A stretch of DNA of 64,000 nt from Ligustrum vulgare (GCA_963555705.1 OY743168.1:20776139-20840138), one strand, 5' to 3'. Positions 43,746-56,551 are shown, counted from the first letter of the stretch. The notes: generated from the letters alone by a model not told the origin. Translations and numbers: made by a program.

Positions 43746-45059
43746 GTAAAGTGAGAAGGTTCTTATTATAGCACGTCCGGAACTGGATGCCATTCTCAGG
43801 AAAAATATGTTTTTCCGGCTTACTAAATCGCCAACTAGCATGATCGGAAATTGTTTCAGCATTGGGTTAACTTGTGCTCTTTTGGAGATGGCTGAATTTT
43901 GTGGATCAGTCATTGAAGTTTGTACATCCAGTGTGGGAGGAATATTGGTTTTGGAGTTGTTTCTTTTGGTAGTAATTTTTTGTGGTTACCAAGGAATGCC
44001 AAGGTGGGGAAGAGAAGATTCAGGGTATGGGAGTTGGGATTTGAATAATGAAATGGACAGCTTACAGAAAATGTTGTACAGGTAATGAAATTCTTTTTGT
44101 CAAGATTTTCCAAACATGTTGGATATTTATGATAATATAGTTGCTGAAAGAAAAGTTACAATCTCGTCCATCCCCAACTGCACCTTCGGCCCTCTCTCTC
44201 TTTGTATATTAGCCATTTGCTTTACTTTTGAATACAGTGAAAGAGAGCTAAACCACATGAAAAGTAGAGAAAGTGGGATAAAGAAGTGGTGGTGTTTCTT
44301 GTTCTTGACCACTTTATTTACTGACCCCCTCTTTTTTTCTAACTTATAACTCCTCAATTTTAATGTCAAATTGACATAAAGCAGGCTTATTTTTTCTTCT
44401 TTTTGAAGAAAATTCATGTCAGTCGTGATTAAAATCAGATTTTTAGTGAATTTTGATATGTTTTTTTATAGATTTTGATAGGAGTTGATGAAATATGTGA
44501 TTGAAAGGTTGTTGGTAATGTTAAATTAGTGATTAAAATTAATTGTTGATTTTGATTTGAAATTAAATTTATTGACTTGAAGTTAAAATTAAATTTTAAT
44601 CGAAACCAAATAGGTGAATGAACGGACGCCAAATGGAGCTCAAAATTCCATGGGCAGGTAGACCCAGTACCAGTAGTGTATAAAGTGCTTGGGCAAAATA
44701 ATAGTCATTTTGGAGACATTGGGATTCCTTTTTTAGAGTTTATACTTTAGAGGGTCAAATTTTACTTTTTGACTTTTGTCCTTTTTAATGGGTTTCTGTT
44801 TTATTTATGAGATCCTAATTCATTCTTCCATGCCCAAATTTTTAATTCTAGGTTCTATTCTTAATTTTTCAATCATGCATCAAATCAATCTAGGGCTAAG
44901 TAATAATACTACCAGAATATATATATCATCAAGATTTTTCTAATCTTTCAATTATTGCAAGGGAAAATAATCCGTCACTGTCTTGACTATGCTAGAGGAA
45001 GCTCAGGACTCAATTTTAATTTTTTAAGCATCGAATTCAAATATATAGGGTTTAATTAA
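43746..45059 (+). other. PIP5K 3' flank and AT-rich intergenic DNA
   Basis: No gene after the stop. The first 340 bp or so may be 3' UTR. A repeat of the type ttttgataggagttgatgaa at 44430-44640 has a related copy in reverse near 63740-63890. Confidence 0.5.
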
Positions 45060-45299
45060 GGAGTGGACGCGGTTTGATTTGGTTCGATTATCAATGAAAA
45101 TCTTAAAAATGGAATCAAAGGTTTAATTTCGAAATATGAAACCGAATCGTAATCGAACCAAATATTGACAATCGAACCAAATATTGAAATTATAGAATCG
45201 AACCGTGACGGAACCGACGGTTATGGTTTGGTGAAAATTTGTAAATATAAGTATAAAACTAATAGTCAAATTAAAAATTGAATAAAAATAAATAAATTA

Positions 45300-45884
45300 T
45301 GAAATCACTTGTCATTTTTGTAATTTAATATAATGTTGTGCTACTTCAGGAGCAACAATGAATGAATTAATAACATCAATAAATTTGTAATGGACAAATC
45401 TATAATTAATATTTTTCTGAAATATTAATATATACTGTTGTGCTACTTCAGGAGTAACAACATAATGAATTATCAATATAAAGATCAAAATCTGTCGAAT
45501 TGATTGGAGAAAATCAGATTCAGATTTATGAGCCACAATTGCTAATGAACAACATCGTAATGAATAGATGTGAATTGCAATTGAATAGTAATAAAAAAAT
45601 TCATATGTCACCAAATTAATTTCGGTGCATATGATTTTACCATCTAACTAATATTTTGATATATGAGATTTTGAAAAAGAAAATTCTAACTCAATTTGGT
45701 AGAGACTCGTGCTGATAACGTGTTATAAACTAGAGAGAAAAGTAGAGACACCAATAAACTTGTGTATTATATTATGAACCAGAGCCCCATATATATAGAG
45801 GAAGAAAGGGATATACAAATTAATTATAACTAGGGTTTTAGGGGTACAACTGTCATTCACTAATACAATATAATATTTACAACA
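45300..45884 (-). mobile_element. Copia 5' end fragment: LTR, primer site and leader
   Basis: LTR 45721-45884 (164 bp; TGTTATAAAC...TTTACAACA) resembles the LTR ends of the 54680-61426 Copia. On the minus strand CGTTATCAGCACGA follows it, as in that element, then CTCAATTTGG/AACTCAGTTGG-type leader. The leader has two copies of tgttgtgctacttcaggag about 105 bp apart. Coding parts are missing. Confidence 0.7.
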
Positions 45885-46069
45885 ATATATTAAAAAACAT
45901 ATATAATATTTATAATATGATTACCCTCGAAAATCTTCAATGAGAGAATATTGATGATCAAGCAATTTCAAAATAACGCAAAGCTTTAATTATTATGAAA
46001 GATTGAACTACAAATTTATTGAATCTCAAGAGCCAAATTCGAGAATCGAGAGAATCAAATTCACTATTA

Positions 46070-46595
46070 GGCTGCGTTTGATAGCGAGGGTGGAAATTGG
46101 GTGGAAAGAAAATGAATTTTAGGGAATTGAATTCTAGGGTATTAAATTCCTGGGAATTGAAAGTTTATGTGTTTGATTGGTTTAATTTTCTAGGTAGAAA
46201 AAGTGAAGAATTTTCCAACTTTTATTGTTTGATTGACACTATTTTCTATGGAAAATAAAGTAAAATTTAGCTATTATAATATTTCTTTTTTTTTTTCATT
46301 TTTTAACAAGTTTGTACTTAATAATAATAATGTTAATTTTTGGAAAAAAAATAAATCAATTAACAACAACAAAAAGGATCAAACGTAATGAAAATGGTAT
46401 AAGATTTTCCATGGAAAATAAAACCTCCTCCCCCCTAGGAAAACGAATTCATCCAAAACAAGGAAAATACCGAATTTCGAGGCAAGTGGAAAAATGAATT
46501 CCATGGAAAACTTAGGCAACCAAACAGCGCAAAGTTGGAAAATCACGTGGAAAACAATATTTTCCACGGAAAACATCGCCTATCAAACACACTCT
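46070..46595. mobile_element. MITE with GTTTGATAG inverted ends
   Basis: Left end GCTGCGTTTGATAGCG and right end CGCCTATCAAACAC are inverted; flanks ACTATTAG and ACTCTTAG match at seven of eight bases. The interior is rich in ggaaaat/attttcc units that also pair. Non-coding. Confidence 0.6.
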
Positions 46596-46762
46596 TAGTT
46601 CTTAAGATATTAGTTCTTAAGACCAGACTGAAATAGATCGATTTTCGATTGATGGTCCCCAAAAATCGACCATTTAGTAGGGGAACCAAAATCAAACCAA
46701 TGGATTCTATATGATTCCGATCTGGTTCCACTAATTCTGAGTAAAAAAATGTCCACTCCTAA

Positions 46763-49700
46763 TTATTAGTGAATTTCTTGAAATAAATAAATAATAATAA
46801 TCGGTTAAGGGAAAAAAGATATTCCCTCAAACCAAATTTTGTGCGTACTTGCCATGTTCCTTGTGATCATGTCGTATGATACATACATACATACATAAAT
46901 ACATATTGTTCGTACTCACTTTCAAATTAATTATCTACTTCGATTGCAATATTTGGCATTTATACATGTTTCGTAAGGAAATTTGAATGATATTGTATCA
47001 CAGTTAAAAAAAAATCTATTTTAATGATATTGTATCACAGTTAAAAAAATATATATATATTTCTTCTTAAATTTGTTTAGTACTTTTAGGGATGACACTA
47101 GTGCAAGTTCAGTACGGGAATATCATTCATCATCATCACCCCGTCGAAGATTTAGAGCCCTTGTTTGCCCCCATTATTTGTGGAATTGTTACACAAAGCT
47201 GAATTTTTCTTTTATTTTCAAATTTCGATGTCAACACGTTGCGCATAAAATAAATTGCGAAAATATTTTTATTTTCATTTCATAACCCGGTGACGTAAAC
47301 AACGTCACTTAAATGGGATTTCAAAATCACTTTACCTTAAAATAAAATTCGTTCATTTAAAAAAGTAAATATAAAACATAAGATATTAACTTTAAAATCT
47401 TTTAGATAAATAAAACCAATAATAAAATACTGAGTTTGACATTTTAATCACAAGACCTTATTCAGTGAGTTCATCACCTAGCGCAGCACTATCTATCTTT
47501 TGCCGTCTGAAGATCCGCGTCAATTCCTTTTTCATTTATATTATTACCTGAAATATTAGATGTGTCGTGAAATGAGCATACACTTGCCCAGTGAGTGAAG
47601 GTATAGTACACATGTGCTATTGCACATAGATAAGTTATATTCTTAAGTCTATTCCAGTCTCAACTCAAGTTCAAGTCAAGTCAATTTCATGTATTCAAAT
47701 CAAGTCAAATTTAACATATTCTAGTCAAGTCAAACTTCGTAAATTCATGTCTTACATATTTAAACCTGTAAATTCCTATACTCAAGTTATATAATTAAGA
47801 CACAAGTCGAGGCAAGACATATATTCCAGTCGGGTCAAGATATTCAACTTTATATATTCATGACTAGTGCAATGCATGTTTTTTCGATAGAGCATGACTT
47901 TTAATAGGGCCCATATTACAAATCAAGTACTATCTCAAGCGAGCACGAGTAGAGAATTTAACCCCGAGTCCAAGTGTGGGGTTTATTCCACGAGTTCTTT
48001 TACAAGCATGGTTTCTATACTAACGGATTTCACGCAGTGAGTTGAGATCCTTGAAATTCATTAACAAGCGTAATCACATCGTGATCCAGTTACTGGACTC
48101 TGTGGCACGTATATCAAGACAAGCGGGATAGAGTGATTGTAATATAAAGAAATTCCTTTTATGCAATGCTTAATAAAAGTATGAAAATCCTTTTTATGCC
48201 ATAAAATGCATTTAATATCATATTAACAAGTAGAAGTGTGATGTCAAATACAAACGCCATTCACAGTTTCTATAAATAATCGAAACAAAGATTATGCAAG
48301 AAATACGGTTAGCGATGATAACTTTGATCATCCCTTTTAAATAAGTCATTTCTTTTATAAGTGGATTAATAAGTGTTAGTGTCAATATAGTGTTAGCGAG
48401 AATAAACTTGGTTAACCAACTAAATATCTATTAATTTTAAGCTAACATTCACGATAACAATACCAAGATTAAATATGAAAAGCTTATAACGATATTATGG
48501 TAATATCAAGATAATAAAATCACAATAATATCAGTTACAATAATAACATATTCCACTCACCTTATAAGTTAAGAAGTGTCTAAAAAGAAGTTTTGTATAT
48601 TCTGTTTTCGGGATGTATTGATACTTTGTAGTCGGTGCAGTACTGTCGAGTATGATTTTTAGGATTTCTTCAAGAATTTCGACTACCTACTAGAACAAAA
48701 TTTTGTTTTAGGATATCAAAAACATGATATTGAATTAACAAGTCTTGATTCTAACATAATTTCAACATAATTCTAATCTTGAAATACCATAAATTTTGGA
48801 GGAGAAATACAATTATTTCCCTACGGTTTCTTGGCAACTTTTGGTGTGAGATTTCATTTCCAAATAGGAGTATTTATAGTGGAAGAAGGCTACACCATAG
48901 GAAATTTGAGTCCAATCCGTAGAAGAAAGTTGCCTTATTTTATCAACAATATAGATTCGGCAATATCAAGTAAGCAAGACGTGGAGGTTGACAAGCATAA
49001 GGTGGAAATTCATTTACATGCAAAAGAAGGAGCTGGCAAGATTACATTAGGTGAGTAATCAATCCTATAATTGCAGTCGTGGTTATCCAATTGCCACCTC
49101 ATGCTTGGGACGTTAAAAAAATTTCAGTTTGCTAGGTCCTGTTTGAGCATAGATTCGAGGTATCAAACGAAGTCGAAATCTTGGTTTCCTGGTATCATTT
49201 CAAAGTAATCACGAAATAATTTAATGTAAAATTTACGGCACAAGAAACGGATAACCGACAAGAAAGTTATGACCTTCCGAAGTTGGCTACTCAAAACAGT
49301 AACCATTTTTACCGTGCTAACTTTAAAAATTTACCGAGGGCTATCTGTTGGTCAAAGTGACAAACCGTTTTCATATTCTCGAAGTTCACTCCAAGAACTT
49401 GCTCGTATATATATGACATGTAATCAAATGAGGTCGGGAGTGCTAGAAAAAGTATCGAACAAAGGGACACTTAAATACGTTTTTGACTTAACTTTTCTTT
49501 ATTTAATATTTTTCGTTTTTCTTCCGATAAATCCCTTTTCTCTTTCTTTTCATTCCAAAATAATTACATAAATTACAAAACACGTTTATTACATCATAAT
49601 GGATAGTAAAAGACTCAAAATTTTTGGATCATTACAGGAATAATGTGGTTTTGAATAGTGTTTTTGAAGAATATATGGTTAAAAATTGTTTAAAAAGTCA

Positions 49701-49943
49701 AAAATGGTAAGCTTGATTAAGATGAATGGTTGAGATTGAGTGTTGAATAAATCTGATTTTAGAAAAATGGGGGCCAAACAGGGACTTACTATCCTCGTCC
49801 CCGCCTCATCTACGTTTAAACATGTACGAGGTGGGCAAGGATTTCAAAATCTACGTTTTCATCCAAGTTTATTATTATATATATTTTAAATTTTGAATTT
49901 TATTTATTTTAAATTTGAAAATAAAAAAATTAGACTTTAATTA
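46763..49943. other. AT-rich, LTR-like non-coding DNA
   Basis: A short direct repeat (aatgatattgtatcacagtt, twice) lies at 46987-47045. From about 47460 to 49060 the sequence has retroelement LTR character, including many gtcaagtc units (47640-47870) and a minus-strand TATA-like ctataaatactcc near 48875, but ends with target duplications were not found. The frame at 48831-49058 is not recognised. Confidence 0.4.
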
Positions 49944-49951
49944 GGCTCTAC

Positions 49952-50197
49952 CAATGTTTTCAAACCCAACCCCCAATCATCGACTCGATCGAAAAATTGG
50001 GTCAAAGGTCAGATGGTCAACTCGGAGTCGACCCGAGCATTAATTAATATTAAAAAAAATTCAAAAATTCAAAAAAGTTAAAAAATATATAAAACTCGGG
50101 TTTGACCCGACTGAATTTTAAATGTGACACGATCCCATTTTTGGACCGGGTCGTGGGTTTTCAAATTGACCCGATCGAGTCGGGTTTGAAAACATTT
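49952..50197. mobile_element. hAT MITE (246 bp)
   Basis: Ends CAATGTTTTCAAACCC and (inverted) AAATGTTTTCAAACCC match at 15 of 16. The 8-bp GGCTCTAC is perfect on both sides (49944-49951, 50198-50205). The inside has ACCCGACTCGA/TCGAGTCGGGT arms around an AT-rich centre. Confidence 0.92.
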
Positions 50198-50270
50198 GGC
50201 TCTACACTATATTTTACATTAGGTTTAGAAAATTATGTGTTTTTCAAACTATTTAAAATCTTACGGTATT

Positions 50271-50332
50271 GCGCTCGCTCGCTCGCGCTCTCTCTCTCTC
50301 TCTCTCTCTCGATCTCTCGATCTCTCGACATA
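50271..50332. repeat. CT-rich microsatellite
   Basis: Runs of cgct, then (ct)n, then gatctct units, about 300 bp upstream of the eL29-like gene. Confidence 0.9.
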
Positions 50333-50756
50333 ATATATTCTCTTTCATCTCCAAATTGAATCATTCCTAATTTAGGGAAAACAAGATCAGAAGAACTTCA
50401 TTACCCATAAGAAGAAACAGATTTAAATTTAGGGCAACCAAGATCTCAAATTTTTAAACCCCTATGTCAAAGACGCCAGTCGTTCATCTGCAAATCTGAA
50501 GTCCCAAATTGGGTAGCACAATCATCATCATCCCAAGCTAATCATTTTGAAATAATCTTTGTTTTTATCCTTCCAATGCAGAGAAAAAAATGGCGAAATT
50601 GAAGAACCAAACCGCACATAACCATTCCCACAAGAACCACAGGAATGGCATCAAGAAGCCTAAACGTCACCGTCACACCTCCACTAAAGGGGTTTGTTTT
50701 CATAATTTCATTTAGTCGATTTCCTATATATGTGTGTGGATTTGTGATCTCCACCC

Positions 50757-50780
50757 CTCCCCCCCCCCCCCCCCCCCCCC
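50757..50780 (+). repeat. Poly-C run in the eL29 intron
   Basis: More than twenty consecutive C bases shortly upstream of the acceptor; length may be affected by sequencing. Confidence 0.85.
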
Positions 50781-50826
50781 TTGTATTTATGTGTGAATGT
50801 TACCCAGATGGACCGAAGTTCGTGAG

Positions 50827-52325
50827 TGTTCACTGACGAGATATCCGCAAGTTCACGGATCGTGAAAAGTAATAAAGTGGACCTAAGAGTCCGGATTATC
50901 ATCCCACGAGGACTGCAATTAATTACCGAAATATTTTAGTTCTACACTTTATTTGAACGAACAAATGAATTTGATGTTTTAAATTAAAACTAAGAAGATG
51001 AATTAAATAATTAAATTGTGAAATTTGTTTTGTTTTTAAAAACGATTGTAAAATAGTTGGGATTTACGATTTCACCTAACCAATTAAATTAACTCAAATT
51101 CCATGTTTTATTTCCTAATTATGTAATCGGTCGAATTCACTAATTTATATTGAAATTCCTTTCTCGAATTTAAATCAATTCTACTTATATAAGTCAGCCA
51201 TGTATCTCTACAGCGGGTTTGAATATTCCTTATCTAGATGCAATAAATAAAGAATTCACACACGACCGCAATAATAACAAGAGTATATCTCTATCTCTCG
51301 TTCAATTATCGAATTTATTACCATGTTCTAAATTATTAACTCACCTCTCGGATTATGGGAATAATTCAATATATCATGAACTGGTGATCAAGCAATTCAA
51401 GCATTAATAACAATAATAAATCAATACATGCAACAAAACATTAAAAAAAGGGAATTTGGAATTAAAATAATATGACTAGGCTACATCGTTCATCCCAACA
51501 TAGAATTTAGTTACACATCATCAATAAAGAACAATAACAATAAAAATTAACGTTCATTAAAAATAATATAAAGAATGGAAATCTTGCACCAAGTTTTGAT
51601 TCTTCAATTATCTTCAATTCACGCCCCTTTGCGATGCTTGATTCCCCAAGAATTTGATGTTGATTTCTCGATTGTGGCTCGTTCTTTGGAGAGGCAAATG
51701 TCTAGATCTCGTGCCTCTTATGTTGTATATATAGGTTTTGGATAAACCCTAGGTTAAAAAGCCAAAAACCTGTTAAAAATCGCGAGAAAATTCTGATCTG
51801 CGGTCCAGTCGAAAAGCCACGCGATCGTGTGGTTAACACCCTAGCGATCGCGTGCTTGACCCTAAAACTCTCGGGTTAAGATTTTGCACCATCTCGCGAT
51901 TGCTTGGTACATAACTAGCGATCGCGACTTCGCTCTTTTCTGGGCTGTACAAGTTAGTCCCTGACTTTTAATTGCACTTTCAGTCCTCAACTTTCAATTG
52001 TTGCAATTTAGTCCTCAAACTTTATCTTCTTCTCGATTTGCCCATTTAAGCTCTTAATTCATTCAATTAGGTCATCCAACCTCTGATTCGTTCATTTTGA
52101 CACATTGCATCTTTCCGGTTGACGTCACAAACTTATCAATTATCCAATTTAGTTCCAATCAACATCCAATTATGCATTTTTCTCTTAAATTACTTCATTC
52201 TTCATCTTTTGAGATATTTTCTGCAAAGTAAACAAATACGCACAAATTAAATAGCATATATTCTATAATGATAGTAATTTATTCTAATTTAAACATACAA
52301 ATAAGTATATAAAACACACTTATCA
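50827..52325. mobile_element. Solo LTR (1499 bp) inside eL29 exon 2
   Basis: The element starts TGTTCACTGACG and ends ACACTTATCA, has TG...CA ends, and is flanked by GTGAG at 50822-50826 and 52326-52330. The eL29 sequence continues across it. It has no coding frame, primer site or polypurine tract, so it is a solo LTR. It carries four GCGATCGCG-type palindromes at 51825-51925. Confidence 0.85.
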
Positions 52326-52414
52326 GTGAGGAACTGGAGGTATGAAAGGAACGAGTCAAGAAGAGTGGTGAATCTACTAGGAAGAGTAGTCTTAAAATTA
52401 CAAATGTGCCATAA

Positions 52415-53329
52415 CCCATTTTTAGATAGTGCAAATGTTTACTGTAGAACAAAATTTTATTTATTTATTTTTTGTAGAACCGATTTTTAACAATTATTTT
52501 CTCGTCTTCTTTGAAATGCACTTTGACGTGATATTGAAGTTTTTATCAATTTTTATTTTTGAAGTTTTTGTTTAGTTGTAATCACAAGTGATTTATAAGT
52601 TGAAAATGCATCATGTACATGTTTTGGTATTTTTTTTTTTTTTAGCCTTTGCAATTCTGGTTATTCTTAATTGAGATTGCATCACGTCTTTGTGCTGGAA
52701 TTTTTATAAACATACAAGACATTATAAAGTATTACTGAACATTATGATACAGTATTACAGGGATTGTAATGTTACATAAAATACAATTACACGACATTAC
52801 AATGATTGTATCACCGCTTCAATTTGAACTGACACGAAGAAAAATAATAGTAATGAATATTACACAGCCATGGTCGTAAATTATAACACGTTACATAACA
52901 TTAAAGGACGATAACTATTAATTAATGATTCTGGAATAATACGAATAGTTTCAAAAGCAAGTATTTTTCAATTACAGGACATTACATTTAGATAGTTACG
53001 TAAATTTCCCTTTTTAATTCGATTATTTGAGAGTTGAGGATAAGTCTGCGTGAAATTGGAATGTTTGGACCAAATTTTTGTGTTTTGACCATTATTAAAA
53101 TCTTTAAATTTTTTAAAATCATGTAATTGAGAAATATTTAATTAAGCCAGTTAATATAAATTAAGCTAGTTATTTATTTAGGATGAAGTTAAAAGCCCTA
53201 ACCGATCCACCGTTCTCAATCATATCCATCTTCTTCATTCTTTAAAGTTCCCTTTCTTATTTGATGTTTGATACTTCTGTATTTTGCCTTGAATGATACA
53301 ATGGCTATTATTCATTCCACTTCAAAGCA
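52415..53329. other. AT-rich intergenic DNA, no gene seen
   Basis: Repeated cattaca/ttacag strings at 52720-53000; no frame recognised. Confidence 0.6.
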
Positions 53330-53334
53330 AATAT

Positions 53335-54069
53335 TGTTGGAAACAATATGTAATATTAATAAGAATGAAGTGAAATGAAACAATCAACAAAATGAAACAA
53401 TAATAAAAGACTGACTTGAATGCAGATTGAGGCTAGCGATTAGCTATGTCCTATAGCAGAATTTCGCCCCTACTCGTGTGCTTGCAGTTCGATGAGCGTC
53501 TGCTACCAGGATTCAACAATCTGTAACCAAGAATCTAGCACCCAATTCTTGGCCCTGGCGAATTTACTCAGTGAATTTTCTCTTAGAATTTGAAGGATAG
53601 AATGCAAAAAAAAAGTTAACAAAACTTGATTCCTATTCTGTATTTATAGACCACCAGAAATTATAGTTATGTAATGAACAGTTGTGTTGATCAGACACAA
53701 CTGTTTCTTTAAAAACCTGTCAAAACCGAATTTGGACATAACTGCTAACTGAAATTGAATTTCTGTCCGAATTTGGACATAACTGCTAACTGAAACTGAA
53801 TTTCTGTTATTGGACCAATCAAATAAATAAAATGCAAAAATTAATTTATTTGGATCAATGAGACCCCAAGAGCCCCAAGGCCCATTAAATAGTCCAAACA
53901 AGCTCAAATCACATGGATTAGGCCCAAAGCCCAATAGGTAGGTCTATTGTTCAATTTGATAAGTGTATAATTATAACACTTATAAAGTGGTCTTAATCTT
54001 CATTTCTATACTATGTGGGACAAACTTCATCCAAAACTCTTTATATTTCTATACAAACAAATTCCAACA
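53335..54069 (-). mobile_element. Solo LTR (735 bp)
   Basis: Perfect 8-bp ends TGTTGGAA...TTCCAACA and a target duplication AATAT (53330-53334, 54070-54074). A minus-strand TATA box CTATAAATACAG near 53650-53639 shows the transcription direction. A 41-bp unit beginning ccgaatttggacataactgc is tandemly duplicated at about 53726-53807 (U3). Confidence 0.88.
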
Positions 54070-54674
54070 AATATCGAATCTTGAGACACTTGTTATCGAG
54101 TTATCTTCTTCAAAAAATAGGGTTTCTAAGAAAAGGCATAGAGTAAATGTCGGGACTATTGACATGTCTTCTTCAAAGTGGAAGATTGTAAAGAAGGCGT
54201 AGATGTTTGGATGTGCTAATTATTTCAAGAATAATGTATGTTACGAAATGTTGCCTAAACATGGCATATACGAAATGTTGCCTAAACATGGCACAACGCA
54301 TTTCTACATCGCGTTGAGCACATCAAAATTTGGCAAAATAGATTATTTCAGGGGAGATTCATGGAAAGATGAAATTGTATCGTTCACAAGGGCACCGAAA
54401 TCCTGAAGCTAAATTAGAGTTTCCTATTTGGCATGGGCATATATACAGATAGGAATATTCACATTACGTACAGAATAGGGATATTCACATTCAACTCTTT
54501 TAAAGATTCATTTTCCAAATAAAGATTGTAGGTTTCATTCCTCTACAAACTTCCTAATTTTAATAAAGGAAAATGTACATTACTACAAATCTAAAATTAT
54601 AACTTTTTAAAACTAACAAACTTAGGAATTTTTTTTAATTAAAAATCAGGTGTTAATTAGTAATTAATAAATAT
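54070..54674 (+). other. Unrecognised short frames with a 27-bp repeat
   Basis: Frames 53963-54202 and 54203-54406 adjoin. The second contains YEMLPKHGI directly repeated (27-bp unit at about 54241-54294). No homology recognised; the 5' part overlaps the solo LTR, so this is unlikely to be an intact gene. Confidence 0.3.
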
Positions 54675-54679
54675 AATAT

Positions 54680-54861
54680 TGTTATAAAATATTTTTAGTA
54701 TGAATGACCTTTATACTTATATAAAGTTTATATTATTACAATTGTACCATTATCTTTCCCTAAAAATAGGGTGCTTCATTTCTTCATTTAACACACAATT
54801 GAAATGAGAAGAATTCTCTCCATCTCTCTATTCTCTCTAATATTTTGGTAGTTTTACAACA
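54680..54861 (+). repeat. 5' LTR of the 54680-61426 Copia
   Basis: 182 bp, TGTTATAAAATATT to TTTTACAACA, followed directly by the primer-site-like CGTTATCAGCACGA. Confidence 0.92.
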
Positions 54862-54954
54862 CGTTATCAGCACGAGACTCTAGCCAACTGAGTTAACAAA
54901 GGTTCAATCTGTATAAAGAAGGTAATAATTTTAAATATCTTTTATATATTACAC

Positions 54955-55205
54955 TACCACCTATATGGTTGGTTTTACCAATTTTAAGTATATCATGCTA
55001 CCACCTATATGGTTGGTTTTACTACTTTTAAGTATATTATGCTACCACCTATATGGTTGGTTTTACCATTTTTAAGTATATCATGCTATCATCTATATGG
55101 TTGGTTCTACCAGTTTTAACTATATCATGCTAACAACAGTATGGTTGGTTCTATTAGTTTCAAATATACAAATTACATTACCACCTATATGGTTGGTTCT
55201 ACAGG
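54955..55205 (+). repeat. 44-bp tandem repeats in the Copia leader
   Basis: Five to six head-to-tail units start taccacctatatggttggtt and continue ttaccaattttaagtatatc, with increasing divergence to the right. No spacers, so not CRISPR-like. Confidence 0.93.
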
Positions 55206-55259
55206 GTTTTTAAATATTTTTGCTCTTATTATATCTTCATATTAAGATGTTTTACATTA

Positions 55260-56551
55260 TACTGATACCTACATAGTTTCGACTTTATATACAGAAGTTA
55301 ATCCTAAATTTTGTTGATACCTGTTGTTGACTCCCAAAAAATACCCAAAATGCAAGAGGCCTAAATCTTGGCCCAAACCAAAAGAGGTCCAACGTTAAGG
55401 ACTCATTATAGGCAAGAAATTGGACGACTGAGCGATTTTGCGGCAGTTAGGATATTTGGGCTACAGGGCGAGCGATGGAGCAGTTGGGCGACTAAGCAAG
55501 TAGAAGCGGTTTTGACACTTGTCTTATGATCACATAGCCAGTTGTTGACAAAGGTAGCAGTTGAAATGACGAATTGTGGAAGTTACTTAGAGCGACATAG
55601 CAAGCAGGTGTTACAAGGACGTGAGCGACGGTTATGCAACATGGAGGAAGCAAATTAATCCATGCAATTTACAAATCAAGGCGGCAAACCAAAGATTCGA
55701 ATATTGGCAGCGGTTGAAGGAAGTTCGTGCATTTGTATATATTGTAAAAACTTAGTCATTTAGAAGGACCAATCAATCAAATCTCAACAAGAGAATATGT
55801 AATTTCCTTTATCTTTACTTTTATCATCAAACTCTTAGTGTAATTTGTGTGCTTGCGCCCCTTGGAGGTGTTTTGTCTTCACCGTAATCTTCATAAATAT
55901 AGCACCCCTCGTTGGGACTTTGTCTCGAGATGTTTGTTCCTTACACATTCGTCTGATCCCCCTTTGGTAATTGTTAGCGAGGTGACCTCCACGTGAAACA
56001 CCTGTATAGTCGATCTTTTGACTATATGTATTGTTAATTATGTTGATGTTTACTACGTTGATCTATCAAATATATGGTTTAAATAAAATCACATTTTATG
56101 TATTTCCCAAAAAGATAATTTTATAATCTAATCAATTCATCATTCCAATAAAGTGCACTTACAAAAGTAAAAGTTATTTTTCTTTTGAAAACTAAAATCA
56201 CAATTTCAATAAAGGTAATGACTAAACATATCTTTATGATACATGGTTACATACATACCACACAATTCTTGAAATGCATTTTTTGAAGAATCTTTTGTTA
56301 ATGCCACTTTCATTATACGGATTAATCATTTGTTAATTTATTCTTGATAATTATAATCTTGATTAATTGATACCACAACTTAGATTTGCACATAGTAATT
56401 TCAAATTTTTGTTTTATTGCTACAACAACTCAGAATTATAAGTAATATTCCAGAAATATGAAAACTTGATATAGAAATCATGTCATTGATTCTTTACTGA
56501 GATTTTTCAAGGAATTAATTATGTCTCCTGTTTGATTGAATAGTTATCCTA
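55260..56551 (+). other. Copia leader with an embedded foreign segment
   Basis: About 55321-56040 differs from the rest of the leader: it is richer in GC and contains ggcgagcgatggagcagttg, polyadenylation-like and LTR-like strings (gcacccctcgttgggacttt, tgaaacacctgtatagtcga). It looks like an inserted LTR, but no target duplication could be fixed. The remainder is AT-rich leader. Confidence 0.4.

Larger units (their letters stand above)
45060..46762. repeat. Composite repeat bounded by AGGAGTGGAC inverted ends
   Basis: The left end AGGAGTGGACGCGG (45060) and right end GTCCACTCCT (46752-46762) are inverted, with GGTTCGATT/GATTCCGATCTGG tracts inside each. They may be the two ends of one element of the 19546 family that has received other insertions (a Copia 5' end at 45300-45884 and a MITE at 46070-46595). 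Clear target duplications were not found. Confidence 0.5.
50590..52414 (+). pseudogene. RPL29: Ribosomal protein eL29 (RPL29) gene, exon 2 split by a solo LTR
   Basis: Exon 1 (50590-50691, 34 codons) reads [20 protein letters not shown] and [14 protein letters not shown], a clear match to the N-terminus of plant eL29 of the 60S subunit. A GT donor lies at 50692, and acceptor ccag ends at 50808. Exon 2 starts ATGGACCGAAGTTCGTGAG, where the family has MDPKFL; one base is missing, which shifts the frame. At GTGAG the exon is interrupted by a 1499-bp element and resumes at 52331 with GAACTGGAGGTATG and a GTCAAGAAGAGTGGTGAATC tail (VKKSGE in the family), ending at TAA 52412-52414. The intron is kept, so this is a DNA-level gene copy, not a processed one. 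Loss of function is likely on both counts. Confidence 0.8.

Noticed and set aside
50827..52325. Long intron of the eL29 gene
   Set aside because: The ends are TG...CA with a GTGAG duplication rather than GT...AG splice sites, and it falls inside the MDPKF-VKKSGE exon.
54955..55205. CRISPR-like array
   Set aside because: The 44-bp units are head to tail with no unique spacers and sit in a retrotransposon leader of a plant genome.
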